IMG/VR virus record: IMGVR_UViG_3300017709_000045
Span: 1 to 21,101 of that record
DNA length: 21,101 nucleotides
Strand: one strand, 5' to 3'
Source of the DNA: a virus
This document shows, piece after piece, positions 8,119 through 15,159 of the stretch. Under the pieces are notes generated by a model. That model did no database searches. It was not told the DNA's origin and worked only from the letters and a program-made list of their open reading frames with translations. Each line of letters begins with the position of its first letter. Position 1 is the first letter of the stretch. The translations under genes and the position numbers were made by a program.

Positions 8119-8949
8119 CTACTGAATATCAGAATAACTACCTATTGACTCAAGGTCACGTAGTTGTTTCAGGGACATTTTCAAATAGTATTTAGCGAAT
8201 ATTTTAAAGGAACCATTTTTTCCTCCAAATTTTTCAGACCTCAATAATCTAATATTAGCAGACCTTTGTGTACTGTTTAATTCGTGTGCAATAAATTCAA
8301 CTTGTTTAGTAAAAGATTTAGGATTATTAGTAAACTCTTTTAATTGTCTTAGTCTTGTACCTCTCCAACCCGCTATACCATATGGACCAGACTCTAAATC
8401 TCCTCCTGATAACATACCTGTTTGAGATAAATTTTCTGTAATTCCTATTGCTTGATTGTAACTATATCCTATATTTAAAAAGAACTGTAAAGTATATTGT
8501 AATCTAAAAGTTTTTACTTCGCCTGAAACAAGTGTTTTCTGATTACCATCATCTACATTAGCAGAGGTTACTATTAATGAATTGTCATCAACAATTATTT
8601 GTTTTGTATCTAATTGTATCTGAGAAGGTCTTTCCATTTTAGGTAATGAACCTAGTACGATAGGTGTCTGTGAGTTTTTACCATCCATAAACATACCAAA
8701 CACTAATGCGCTTGGTAATATGCGAGGTATCTTACCAATACCTGAAACCCCACCTTCGGTAGTTGGAAGAACGCATTGCGCCCATGGTAAATGGTCTTCA
8801 GGAATATCTTGTGTATTCTCGCTGTGTAATCCGTGTATGCGTATCTTTACTCTTCCTTCATATCCTGCTTCAGGAACTGAATTAACGACAGTCGCAATAA
8901 ACCATCTTGTACTATCACCATAGTATTCTGATAAAATAGGTCTCATCAT
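8119..8949 (-). CDS. 5: Baseplate hub OB-fold protein with tail-lysozyme-like domain (gp5 N-terminal part)
   Basis: The 276-residue protein has a gp5/VgrG-type OB domain at about residues 15-105: WFIATVVNSV, then GRVKIRIHGLHSE, then LPWAQCVLP, then PIVLGSLP. The second half (about 155-225) resembles the phage tail lysozyme family (Phage_lysozyme2): GYSYNQAIGITENLS, PYGIAGWRGTRLRQLKEF and QVEFIAHELN. At the place where the family normally has a Glu (GNLxxESG) this protein reads ENLSQTGML, so the general acid may be lost. Glu172 or Glu186 could stand in. The OB domain should bind the gp27-like hub, whose gene ends in a four-base ATGA overlap with this start. Combined with the beta-helix gene downstream it makes up a split gp5. 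Confidence 0.8.
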   Translation of the reverse strand: MMRPILSEYYGDSTRWFIATVVNSVPEAGYEGRVKIRIHGLHSENTQDIPEDHLPWAQCVLPTTEGGVSGIGKIPRILPSALVFGMFMDGKNSQTPIVLGSLPKMERPSQIQLDTKQIIVDDNSLIVTSANVDDGNQKTLVSGEVKTFRLQYTLQFFLNIGYSYNQAIGITENLSQTGMLSGGDLESGPYGIAGWRGTRLRQLKEFTNNPKSFTKQVEFIAHELNSTQRSANIRLLRSEKFGGKNGSFKIFAKYYLKMSLKQLRDLESIGSYSDIQ

Positions 8950-10451
8950 AATTTTGACTCCAACTTGCGGAGATTTAATGTCACGTTATGTAAATTCCTA
9001 GCGAAATGATGCTTTACATCATATATAAGATGATTACCAGAATATCTTGAATCTGATAATTCTTCTCTTTTTTCAGCGCGAACGTTATCTCCTCTTATAT
9101 CTATGCTAATAATTTGACCCACACCTCCGCGACCTACAATAAATCCTGAACCTTCTATTACAATAGTTAATGGATTTTTGTTAAGGAATGCCTTTATTGA
9201 CTTTGATTCGATTTTTGTTTTAAATTTACTTTCAACTCTTTCATCATGATAACTATTAAGATTACCATAGGTTCCTGAAGAAGTTATTGTATGAAAATTT
9301 CTAGACTTGTATCTTAAAATATTTTTATCTTTAAATTTGGCGGTAGGGTCAATAACATTTTGTACCTTACCTTCTTTTTCTATTATATCATCTTTAGAAA
9401 TATTGCTTAATGTTCGCACAATACTGTGCTCAGATTTATGAACTTCTCCTGTACCTAAGTTAGTGTTAGAGTATGTACTAGAAATTGCTCCAATATCAAT
9501 TAGTTTCAAAGTATTAGAACTAGCAGGAGTTTCTATCGCTCTTATGTTAAATACTTGTTTTTCTCTGCTTTGGTTAGCATTCGTTGAGTTGGTTTGGGGA
9601 GTAAACCTATATGGTATTTTATTAAATGGTTCTTGTTCTAACATTGTATCAAGATTACCTAACCTTATAATGTTTCCTGCTTTAATATCTTCTTCGCCCT
9701 TAACAGAAAAACTACCATCTTTATGATGAGGAATATTAAGAGTAGCAAAACAAAAGTAAGGTGAACCGTTTTTAGTTGTTAATCTACTAGATATCCAATC
9801 TATAGTTTCTAACGCATTTAAATTAGGAACGATACAAGTTATGTTTTCTTGAGCACCAAATTCATCAGTAGGTTTTTTTGCGCCAGTATAACTAATCTCT
9901 GTGTCTCTACCTAATTCGTTTTTAACAACTGATTTTATTATTTTTTCTAAACTTCCGCTATAGGATTTTCTTATTTTAGTTGCACGACCAACCATAGCAA
10001 TTTCATCTAAAAGAGTAATAGTAAACACACTAGATGAACCTGCCTCGCCACTTTTAGTTTGACTTTCAATACCTGTCATTATAAACTTTTTATTTAAAAT
10101 AACATCTGTTTGTTGAGAGTCTTCTGTTGCGAGAGTAATTTGTACATTTTCTGTACCTTGTAGTTCTAATCCATTAAATAATTCTGAATCGTCAAGCACT
10201 ACCATTTTCCCTGACATGTATGGTCTATCTAATGATTCAAATATAATTAATTCAGAAACAAACGCAGTAATATCTATTGAAAATGAATCATCCGTTTCTT
10301 CAGTATCATTTTCAGTTACAACCGTATTTGTAGGTGTTTTCTTTTTTTCTATAGTAGTAACGGGCAGTCGCAAACGTGAAGAGGTGATCAACACCTTCTT
10401 AATTCTGAATTCAGGATTAGTTACGCTCTTTGATAAGGAAGGACTTGTCAT
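8946..10451 (-). CDS. Baseplate hub protein, gp27-like
   Basis: A 501-residue beta-rich protein, larger than T4 gp27 (391). The gp27 family forms the trimeric tube-like hub that joins the tail tube to the gp5 spike. Supporting features are position directly before the OB-fold spike gene with an ATGA overlap, the FVSELIIFESLDRPYMSGKMVV strand-turn pattern near residues 64-85 (typical of hub and VgrG domain I), ALETIDWISSRL near 213, and the C-terminal NHLIYDVKHHFARN segment typical of gp27-like tube domains. The threonine- and acid-rich stretch at about 35-55 appears disordered. The start follows the gp53 stop by six bases. The gp27 name rests on context and pattern; sequence identity with T4 gp27 would be low. 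Confidence 0.65.
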   Translation of the reverse strand: MTSPSLSKSVTNPEFRIKKVLITSSRLRLPVTTIEKKKTPTNTVVTENDTEETDDSFSIDITAFVSELIIFESLDRPYMSGKMVVLDDSELFNGLELQGTENVQITLATEDSQQTDVILNKKFIMTGIESQTKSGEAGSSSVFTITLLDEIAMVGRATKIRKSYSGSLEKIIKSVVKNELGRDTEISYTGAKKPTDEFGAQENITCIVPNLNALETIDWISSRLTTKNGSPYFCFATLNIPHHKDGSFSVKGEEDIKAGNIIRLGNLDTMLEQEPFNKIPYRFTPQTNSTNANQSREKQVFNIRAIETPASSNTLKLIDIGAISSTYSNTNLGTGEVHKSEHSIVRTLSNISKDDIIEKEGKVQNVIDPTAKFKDKNILRYKSRNFHTITSSGTYGNLNSYHDERVESKFKTKIESKSIKAFLNKNPLTIVIEGSGFIVGRGGVGQIISIDIRGDNVRAEKREELSDSRYSGNHLIYDVKHHFARNLHNVTLNLRKLESKL

Positions 10452-10457
10452 CTTTTA

Positions 10458-11261
10458 TTATAATCTTTGCTTCATTAGAGTTTTGAATTCACTTACGAAA
10501 CCAGAAATAGCACTTGGTTTAACAACAACGATTTGTTGTAGTTCTAAATTCTTTTTCTCAAGTCTATCTCTGTATGTAACCGCAGTCCAATTTACATTCG
10601 GGGTTATCCAATCTGTTGGTAATGGAGGTGAATCACTAGTAAAACTAAATGTTGGAGTTAAGTCTTGATAAACGCCATCTGCGTCTTCATAATGATGAAC
10701 GGAATCATACTGAGCAGACTCCTTTACAAGACGAACCTTTTTTTCTCCATCTACTGGACCAAATTTAAGTTCTTCGGTGGGTAAAAACTCTGTTCCTGCT
10801 ACTGTAGGTTTTATTATAATTTGTCCCATATCAGGTATTTTGCGAATAATTGTTCCAGTTGTGCTGCTCGTTACTCCTGTTACAGTTACCCCAACAGGAA
10901 ATAATTCATATGAACCATTATCTGTAGATATATCTTGATTAGTTGTTACAGTTCTATGAGGATATCTTATTTTTGATTCAGCAAGTAAATCATAACTTGG
11001 AACTGACCAACCTGATTCACGAATATGTTCATTTATAAGAAAGAATGTCCAATAATAATCTACTGTACCATAAAGTTTAAATGATATTGTATCAGGTCTA
11101 TCTCCTGCTACTACAGTGTATTTCTCAATAAGAGTTTCGGTATTTCTCACTTGGTCTAAAACACTAACATATTGAGAAAGTTTCTTGGTGAATACGGGGG
11201 TTTCATTATCCCCAAAACTATAAGGCACATTTTCAAAGTTTGTAAAAAATGTTGTAGGCAT
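10458..11261 (-). CDS. 53: Baseplate wedge subunit gp53
   Basis: About 267 residues from the chosen ATG (11261). The segment YTVVAGDRPDTISFKLYGTVDYYWTFFLINE is the LysM-like signature of gp53, which in T4 locks the wedges together when the six wedges join around the hub. The T4 protein has 196 residues. This one is longer because of an inserted threonine- and glycine-rich beta segment and a C-terminal extension ending in a long helix (LEKKNLELQQIVVVKPSAIS). An upstream ATG at 11288 would add nine residues and overlap gp48 by 26 bases. The internal ATG, one base after the gp48 TAA (TAATATG), fits the tight operon spacing better and has GGAT upstream. Confidence 0.85.
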   Translation of the reverse strand: MPTTFFTNFENVPYSFGDNETPVFTKKLSQYVSVLDQVRNTETLIEKYTVVAGDRPDTISFKLYGTVDYYWTFFLINEHIRESGWSVPSYDLLAESKIRYPHRTVTTNQDISTDNGSYELFPVGVTVTGVTSSTTGTIIRKIPDMGQIIIKPTVAGTEFLPTEELKFGPVDGEKKVRLVKESAQYDSVHHYEDADGVYQDLTPTFSFTSDSPPLPTDWITPNVNWTAVTYRDRLEKKNLELQQIVVVKPSAISGFVSEFKTLMKQRL

Positions 11262-11262
11262 A

Positions 11263-12363
11263 TTAGTATCCGTAACCTTTCTCATCAAGTTCTATGTCTT
11301 GTCTCACAAGTGTAGTTGATTCTACAAACGATAAAGTCATTGTCGTTTCTACAGGGTCATATGCTGCCTCCCCACCGTCTACTTGATATTTTATAAATGA
11401 TTGTTTTGTTTGGTTATATGTTACATTAACGTCTCTTAAATAAGAAGGTTTTATTCTATGGAATATTGGTTTACCATCATACATCATATAGATATAAAAT
11501 CTTTCTGGAAATTTATAACCCATACTTACTCCTGCTTCGTCTATTGACTCAGGATATAATTGCGTACGAAAAAATAGTACGATATCAGAAATTGCTCTTG
11601 CTTCTTGTGGACTTGTAGGAATCATAGTGAAGGTAAAATCAAAACTTCTGTGTCCAACCCCTTTAAAAAGAACTCTAGAGTTTGGATTTATTGTAACCTG
11701 AGATGCTAATCCTGCTACATTTTTTAATGTAGTTCCTCCTGGAACATTTTCTGCTTTTTGTAAAACAGCATTGACTGCGAGATTTACGGCAGGACTTTTT
11801 CCGCTTCCCTTTAAACCTTGTGCTAAAGTTTTTCCTGCAGTGCCCAACATATCACCAATCGCTCCTGAAACACCTCCTCCTGATGTTAGTGCTTTTAATC
11901 CAACCGCTCCTACTGCACCAATTTGAACACCTGTGTTATAACTTGCTCCACCTTGAAAGGAAATGTTTGCTGGCATATATAAATCAGCAAACATACCATC
12001 CTTAAGTTTAAGTGTAGTATCTCTTTCTAATCGAGTATTTTGAACATTACCTAAGTTTTCTACTACTTGAGAAACGAACTGACCTTCACCAAATAAACCA
12101 GTTGAATTGACTTCTGCATCAGCAAAAGTTTGTGCCAAATCCACTAATGCTGTTTTAAAATTACTACCAAGACCTGAAACTGTCACAGGTTCTTCATCTA
12201 TTACTTGAAACCGTATATAAGTTTTTTGACCATTTTCTTTGAGGTTTTGAGGAAAGGTTCTGGTTTTATATCCTGCCCCACCATATAGCGTACCGTGTGA
12301 CACAATTTCAGCACCCAATCCCCCATAAACGTTTTGAGAGTTTACTAAATTTTCGTCTGCCAT
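11263..12363 (-). CDS. 48: Baseplate tail-tube cap protein gp48
   Basis: The 366-residue product matches T4 gp48 (364) closely in length. gp48 sits on the hub and, with gp54, forms the platform on which tail tube polymerisation starts. The C-terminal two-thirds show the tube-protein-like pattern: NSRVLFKGVGHRSFDFTFTM, then PTSPQEARAISDIVLFFRTQL, then FPERFYIYMM, then a strand ending MTLSFVESTTLVR. The central portion is glycine and alanine rich (about 140-215). It is the first gene of the minus-strand structural operon. The ATG is preceded by AGGAAACTAAG, a good ribosome site, and by a late promoter box at 12408-12401, giving a predicted leader of roughly 32 bases. Confidence 0.85.
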   Translation of the reverse strand: MADENLVNSQNVYGGLGAEIVSHGTLYGGAGYKTRTFPQNLKENGQKTYIRFQVIDEEPVTVSGLGSNFKTALVDLAQTFADAEVNSTGLFGEGQFVSQVVENLGNVQNTRLERDTTLKLKDGMFADLYMPANISFQGGASYNTGVQIGAVGAVGLKALTSGGGVSGAIGDMLGTAGKTLAQGLKGSGKSPAVNLAVNAVLQKAENVPGGTTLKNVAGLASQVTINPNSRVLFKGVGHRSFDFTFTMIPTSPQEARAISDIVLFFRTQLYPESIDEAGVSMGYKFPERFYIYMMYDGKPIFHRIKPSYLRDVNVTYNQTKQSFIKYQVDGGEAAYDPVETTMTLSFVESTTLVRQDIELDEKGYGY

Positions 12364-12400
12364 CTTAGTTTCCTACTAAATAGTTTATATTCGTCAAGTC

Positions 12401-12408
12401 TATTTATA
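12401..12408 (-). promoter_or_regulatory. Late promoter box TATAAATA for the gp48 operon
   Basis: TATAAATA reads on the minus strand from 12408 to 12401, in the 53-base divergent gap between gp48 (minus) and gp4 (plus). The expected start is near 12395. No equally good box faces the plus strand for gp4, though the octamer is nearly symmetrical (TATTTATA on the plus strand). Confidence 0.7.
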
Positions 12409-12416
12409 AGGTTTTT

Positions 12417-12902
12417 ATGGCATATTCTGGAAGATATTCAGTAAAAAATCCATCTAAGTATGAAGGCGACCCAACCAAGGTTACCTATCGTTCTCTATGG
12501 GAACGACATGCCTTCAAATGGTGTGACGATAACCCCAATATAATCAAATGGTCATCCGAAGAAGTTGTTATACCTTATCTATATGAAGTAGATAGAAAGT
12601 ACCACCGATACTTTATGGATTTAAAAATTACAACTAAACAGGGTAAGACATTCCTTGTAGAGATAAAACCCGATGGACAGACAAGACCACCCAAGGGTGC
12701 AAGAAGGACAAAGAGATATCTTACTGAGAGTTTGACTTATATTAAGAACGTGAACAAATGGGAAGCAGCAGAAGAATATGCCAAGGACAGAGGTTGGGAG
12801 TTTATAATATGGACTGAGAAGAACGAACCTCTTAAGTCTATTATACCTAAGTCAACCAAACCATTAAAACCAATAAAACCTTTCAAACGTCGTAAAAAAT
12901 AG
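12417..12902 (+). CDS. 4: Head completion protein gp4
   Basis: The 161-residue product is similar in size to T4 gp4 (150; also called gp50/65), needed to finish DNA-filled heads before tail joining. The fold resembles a TnsA/PD-(D/E)xK nuclease: Glu29 in SLWERHAFKW, Asp68 in YFMDLKI and Glu82-x-Lys84 in FLVEIKP form a plausible active site. The VRYHRYF-like block here reads KYHRYFMD. The C-terminus is a basic proline-lysine tail (about 145-161), possibly DNA binding. ATG 12417 has AAGG eight bases upstream. It opens the plus-strand cluster, and its TAG stop is immediately followed by the late promoter of the next gene. Confidence 0.85.
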   Translation: MAYSGRYSVKNPSKYEGDPTKVTYRSLWERHAFKWCDDNPNIIKWSSEEVVIPYLYEVDRKYHRYFMDLKITTKQGKTFLVEIKPDGQTRPPKGARRTKRYLTESLTYIKNVNKWEAAEEYAKDRGWEFIIWTEKNEPLKSIIPKSTKPLKPIKPFKRRKK

Positions 12903-12910
12903 TATAAATA
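12903..12910 (+). promoter_or_regulatory. Late promoter box TATAAATA at the gp4 / next gene junction
   Basis: A perfect TATAAATA begins at the base after the gp4 stop codon. The next ATG (12916) follows after five bases, so the expected transcript start coincides with that ATG, as in front of gp25. Confidence 0.7.
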
Positions 12911-12915
12911 GACGT

Positions 12916-13494
12916 ATGAGTAACTTGTTTGACACACTATCAAGAGAAGCATTTCGAGCGGGAGTGACACCCAAGACAGACGAATCACGGAAATGGTTTC
13001 GTCAACGCGCAAAAGATTTGCGTGGGATTAATAGAAAAGAATTACAAAGGGAGTTACCAACAGGTGGGGATATAATTGGAACGATGCAGATGTTCTTCTA
13101 TGACCCAAAGACAAAAGACACTTTACCCTATTACGATACTTTCCCTCTAGTTGTAATAGTTGGTCCAGCAGAAAAAGGTTTTTATGGATTAAATCTTCAC
13201 TACCTACCTCCTATGTTACGTGCAAAAATGTTAGACGGATTAATGGATATTGCTTCAAGTAAAAGGTCTCCTAACGCAAAGTTTGAGATTACATATGAAA
13301 CTTTAAAATCAACTTCTAAATTAAAGTTTTTTAAACCTTGTTTCAAACATTACTTAGCATCAAATGTTAAAGGTGGGTTTGCGCAAGTTCCTGCGCCGGA
13401 GTGGGAAATTGCTACCTTTTTACCTGTAGCAAGTTTCAAGAAGATACCAAACCCATTAACTGCATACAAAGATTCAAGAAAGATGATAGGTTAA
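12916..13494 (+). CDS. Conserved T4-like protein of unknown function, probably virion associated
   Basis: A 192-residue protein with a basic N-terminal half (RKWFRQRAKDLRGINRKE) and a central block MQMFFYDPKTKDTLPYYDTFPLVVIVGPAEKGFYGLNLHYLPP (split across about residues 57-100). I recognise this block as recurring in T4-like phages beside gp4 and tail tube genes, but cannot attach a function. No membrane segment or catalytic motif is visible. It lies between gp4 and gp54 and ends one base before the gp54 ATG, so translation of the two is probably coupled. The late box upstream leaves no room for a ribosome site on its own transcript. Confidence 0.65.
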   Translation: MSNLFDTLSREAFRAGVTPKTDESRKWFRQRAKDLRGINRKELQRELPTGGDIIGTMQMFFYDPKTKDTLPYYDTFPLVVIVGPAEKGFYGLNLHYLPPMLRAKMLDGLMDIASSKRSPNAKFEITYETLKSTSKLKFFKPCFKHYLASNVKGGFAQVPAPEWEIATFLPVASFKKIPNPLTAYKDSRKMIG

Positions 13495-13495
13495 A

Positions 13496-14206
13496 ATGGC
13501 ATTAAGAGTAGACGAGTTTTTATCTGAAGTTGCGAAAAGCGGAGGTATAGCGGAACCAACACTATATAACATTATCTTACCCACAATTAATAAAGAGTCT
13601 AGAGGTATGAATATATTATGTACAGATATAGAAATACCACAAAGACAAATCACAACCAAAGAACGAAGAATAGGAATGGACACTGTAAAAATAGCATATG
13701 GTGAAGTTCTTACAGACATAAATCTTAGTTTTATGCTTTTAAATGATTTCGGCGCAAGATATTATTTTGAATCTTGGCAAGGTACAGCATATGATCAAGA
13801 AACAAAACTTTTATCATACCATAGGGATATCGTTAAAGACGTAACAATTCAAGTCTTAAGAAAAGGTGTTGCTTTTGATATAACAAAGAAAAAACTATTT
13901 GATTCTGGTAAATTACCAAGTTCAATTGCTTCAAGACTTCCTCGCCTTGGTCCACTAGATTTTGCTCAAGGAGAGTTTGACTTAAACTATTTAACCACAG
14001 ATGATGTTATATATGAAGTAAAACTTATTGATGCATTTCCTACCTCTATGGCATCCCTTAGTATGGGAGCATCTGCAGATGGTTTAATAAAACAAACAGT
14101 ACAATTATCGTACAAAAACTTTAAAACAACATCAAAGTATAGTCAAGGAAAAGGAAGTCAACTTGGACAAGCACTTCTTGCTGGCGCGATGAGAAAAATC
14201 TTTTAA
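13496..14206 (+). CDS. 54: Baseplate tail-tube initiator, gp54-like
   Basis: A 236-residue protein, shorter than T4 gp54 (320), with a tail tube-like arrangement. It has an N-terminal helix (RVDEFLSEVAKSGG), AEPTLYNIILPT, then a membrane-free beta domain with LTDINLSFMLLNDFGARYYFESWQ, and a C-terminal block VIYEVKLIDAFPTSMASLSMGA characteristic of gp19/gp54 tube folds. gp54 binds gp48 and starts polymerisation of the gp19 tube. A second tube-like protein rather than gp54 is possible. I prefer gp54 because the gp48 partner gene is nearby and no sheath gene is adjacent. The ATG follows the preceding TAA after one base, with a weak ATAGG ribosome site. Confidence 0.65.
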   Translation: MALRVDEFLSEVAKSGGIAEPTLYNIILPTINKESRGMNILCTDIEIPQRQITTKERRIGMDTVKIAYGEVLTDINLSFMLLNDFGARYYFESWQGTAYDQETKLLSYHRDIVKDVTIQVLRKGVAFDITKKKLFDSGKLPSSIASRLPRLGPLDFAQGEFDLNYLTTDDVIYEVKLIDAFPTSMASLSMGASADGLIKQTVQLSYKNFKTTSKYSQGKGSQLGQALLAGAMRKIF

Positions 14207-14212
14207 AAAGAT

Positions 14213-14220
14213 TATAAATA
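14213..14220 (+). promoter_or_regulatory. Late promoter box TATAAATA upstream of the gp26-type gene
   Basis: TATAAATA at 14213-14220 in the 48-base gap after gp54 predicts a start near 14226 and a leader of about 29 bases. A good ribosome site, CGGAG, lies at about 14237-14241. A second related box, AATAAATA (14242-14249), stands exactly five bases before the ATG, the same spacing as in front of gp25 and the 12916 gene. Confidence 0.65.
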
Positions 14221-14254
14221 AATTATATTATAAACACGGAGAATAAATAATATT

Positions 14255-14962
14255 ATGGCACTACCTAAGTTAAATGAATCTATTCGTTATGAAATAGTAA
14301 TACCCTCAACCAAGAGGGAAGTAACATATAGACCTTATCTTGTGAAAGAAGAAAAAATACTTTTACAAGCATTTGAAGCACAAGACGAAAAAACAGCAAT
14401 GAGAGCAATGGTTGATACAGTTATTGCTTGTATATACGATACAATAAACCCTAATCTATTGACAACATTTGATGTTGAATATTTGTTCAGTCAGATAAGA
14501 GCGAAATCAGTTGGAGAAACTTCTGTTCTGAATGGTACATGTAACGCAGAAGATTGTGACGCAAAAACAGAAGTTGAAATTGACTTGACCTCTCTTAATG
14601 TAGAATTACCTAAAGATGTAAGTAATCTTATTGAAATGAGTCCTGATATATCATTAGAATTAAAATATCCTTCTTATAATTCTTTTATGAAGCATTATAA
14701 AGAGGGAGTATCTGAATCAGAGTTTAGTATGAACATGGTTAGAGAATGTGTTATTTCTGTTAATACAGCAGACGAAAGAATAACGGAATGGTCAAATAAA
14801 GATATGGATGACTTTATAGATTCAATGACGACCAGTCAGTTTGAAAAGGTTGGGGAGTTTATTTCAAGTGCTCCAACACTTAAAAAAGAAGTAGAGTACA
14901 CTTGTGTAAAGTGTGGTAATGACAACAAATTAACATTGGAGGGTCTACAAGATTTTTTTTAA
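14255..14962 (+). CDS. 26: gp26-type baseplate hub assembly protein / tail assembly chaperone, zero-frame product
   Basis: A 235-residue protein of the T4 baseplate protein family (gp26-like; T4 gp26 has 208 residues). The N-terminal MALPKLNESIRYEIVIPST and RPYLVKEEKILLQAFE blocks are typical. Two cysteine pairs, Cys96/Cys101 and Cys217-x-x-Cys220 (YTCVKCGND), could hold zinc. The TAA stop follows directly after an eight-T run (14953-14960), and a conserved-looking acidic helical extension continues in the -1 frame. The gene stands directly before a tape-measure-like gene. That arrangement parallels the G/GT chaperone pairs of many tailed phages, in which a minority of ribosomes slip. The chaperone role is inferred from this layout; the family assignment rests on sequence pattern. 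Confidence 0.8.
   Translation: MALPKLNESIRYEIVIPSTKREVTYRPYLVKEEKILLQAFEAQDEKTAMRAMVDTVIACIYDTINPNLLTTFDVEYLFSQIRAKSVGETSVLNGTCNAEDCDAKTEVEIDLTSLNVELPKDVSNLIEMSPDISLELKYPSYNSFMKHYKEGVSESEFSMNMVRECVISVNTADERITEWSNKDMDDFIDSMTTSQFEKVGEFISSAPTLKKEVEYTCVKCGNDNKLTLEGLQDFF
14953..14959 (+). promoter_or_regulatory. Probable -1 ribosomal slippery site T TTT TTT
   Basis: In the zero frame the codons read GAT TTT TTT TAA. The heptamer T TTT TTT fits the X XXY YYZ rule and allows two phenylalanine tRNAs to re-pair one base back; the next codon would be TTA. The zero-frame stop codon lies immediately after the heptamer. A small stem (ATGC/GCAT, 14964-14976) follows four bases later, too weak to be counted as a firm stimulator. 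Confidence 0.7.
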
Positions 14963-15150
14963 TATGCCTCTCGCATGATAATTTGATTAATCATTTTCAA
15001 ACTAATTTTGCTTTGATGCAGCATTACAGATATTCATTACATGATATTGAAAATATGCATCCGTGGGAAAGAGAAGTTTATCTAACATTATTAGAGCAAC
15101 ATCTTGAAAAAGAGGCAGAAGAACATAGAAAAATGAATTCAGACTTTTAG
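14959..15150 (+). CDS. -1 frame extension of the gp26-type protein (GT-like)
   Basis: After a -1 slip, reading continues from TTA at 14959 for 63 codons to the TAG at 15148-15150, giving a total product of about 298 residues. The extension reads LICLSHDNLINHFQTNFALM and later HPWEREVYLTLLEQHLEKEA, a charged helical pattern seen in tail assembly chaperone C-termini and poorly explained as chance. The frame opens only after a TGA at 14920-14922. Its first internal ATG (15016) lacks a convincing ribosome site and would miss the conserved-looking first third. The tape-measure-like gene starts ten bases after the stop. A separate small protein from 15016 (44 residues) is the alternative. Confidence 0.65.
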   Translation, partial: LICLSHDNLINHFQTNFALMQHYRYSLHDIENMHPWEREVYLTLLEQHLEKEAEEHRKMNSDF

Positions 15151-15159
15151 GGAATAACA

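Noticed and set aside
10216-10668. 150-residue plus-strand reading frame
   Set aside because: Antisense to the end of the gp53 gene and the start of the hub gene. Hydrophobic composition is typical of the complement of A/T-rich coding sequence; no ribosome site or promoter.
12737-13012. 91-residue minus-strand reading frame across the gp4 boundary
   Set aside because: It would cover the end of gp4, the late promoter and the start of the next gene; both plus-strand genes are far better supported.
14964-14978. ATG just after the gp26-type stop as start of a separate downstream gene
   Set aside because: That frame stops after four codons (ATG CCT CTC GCA TGA); the long frame downstream is the -1 frame of the gp26-type gene.
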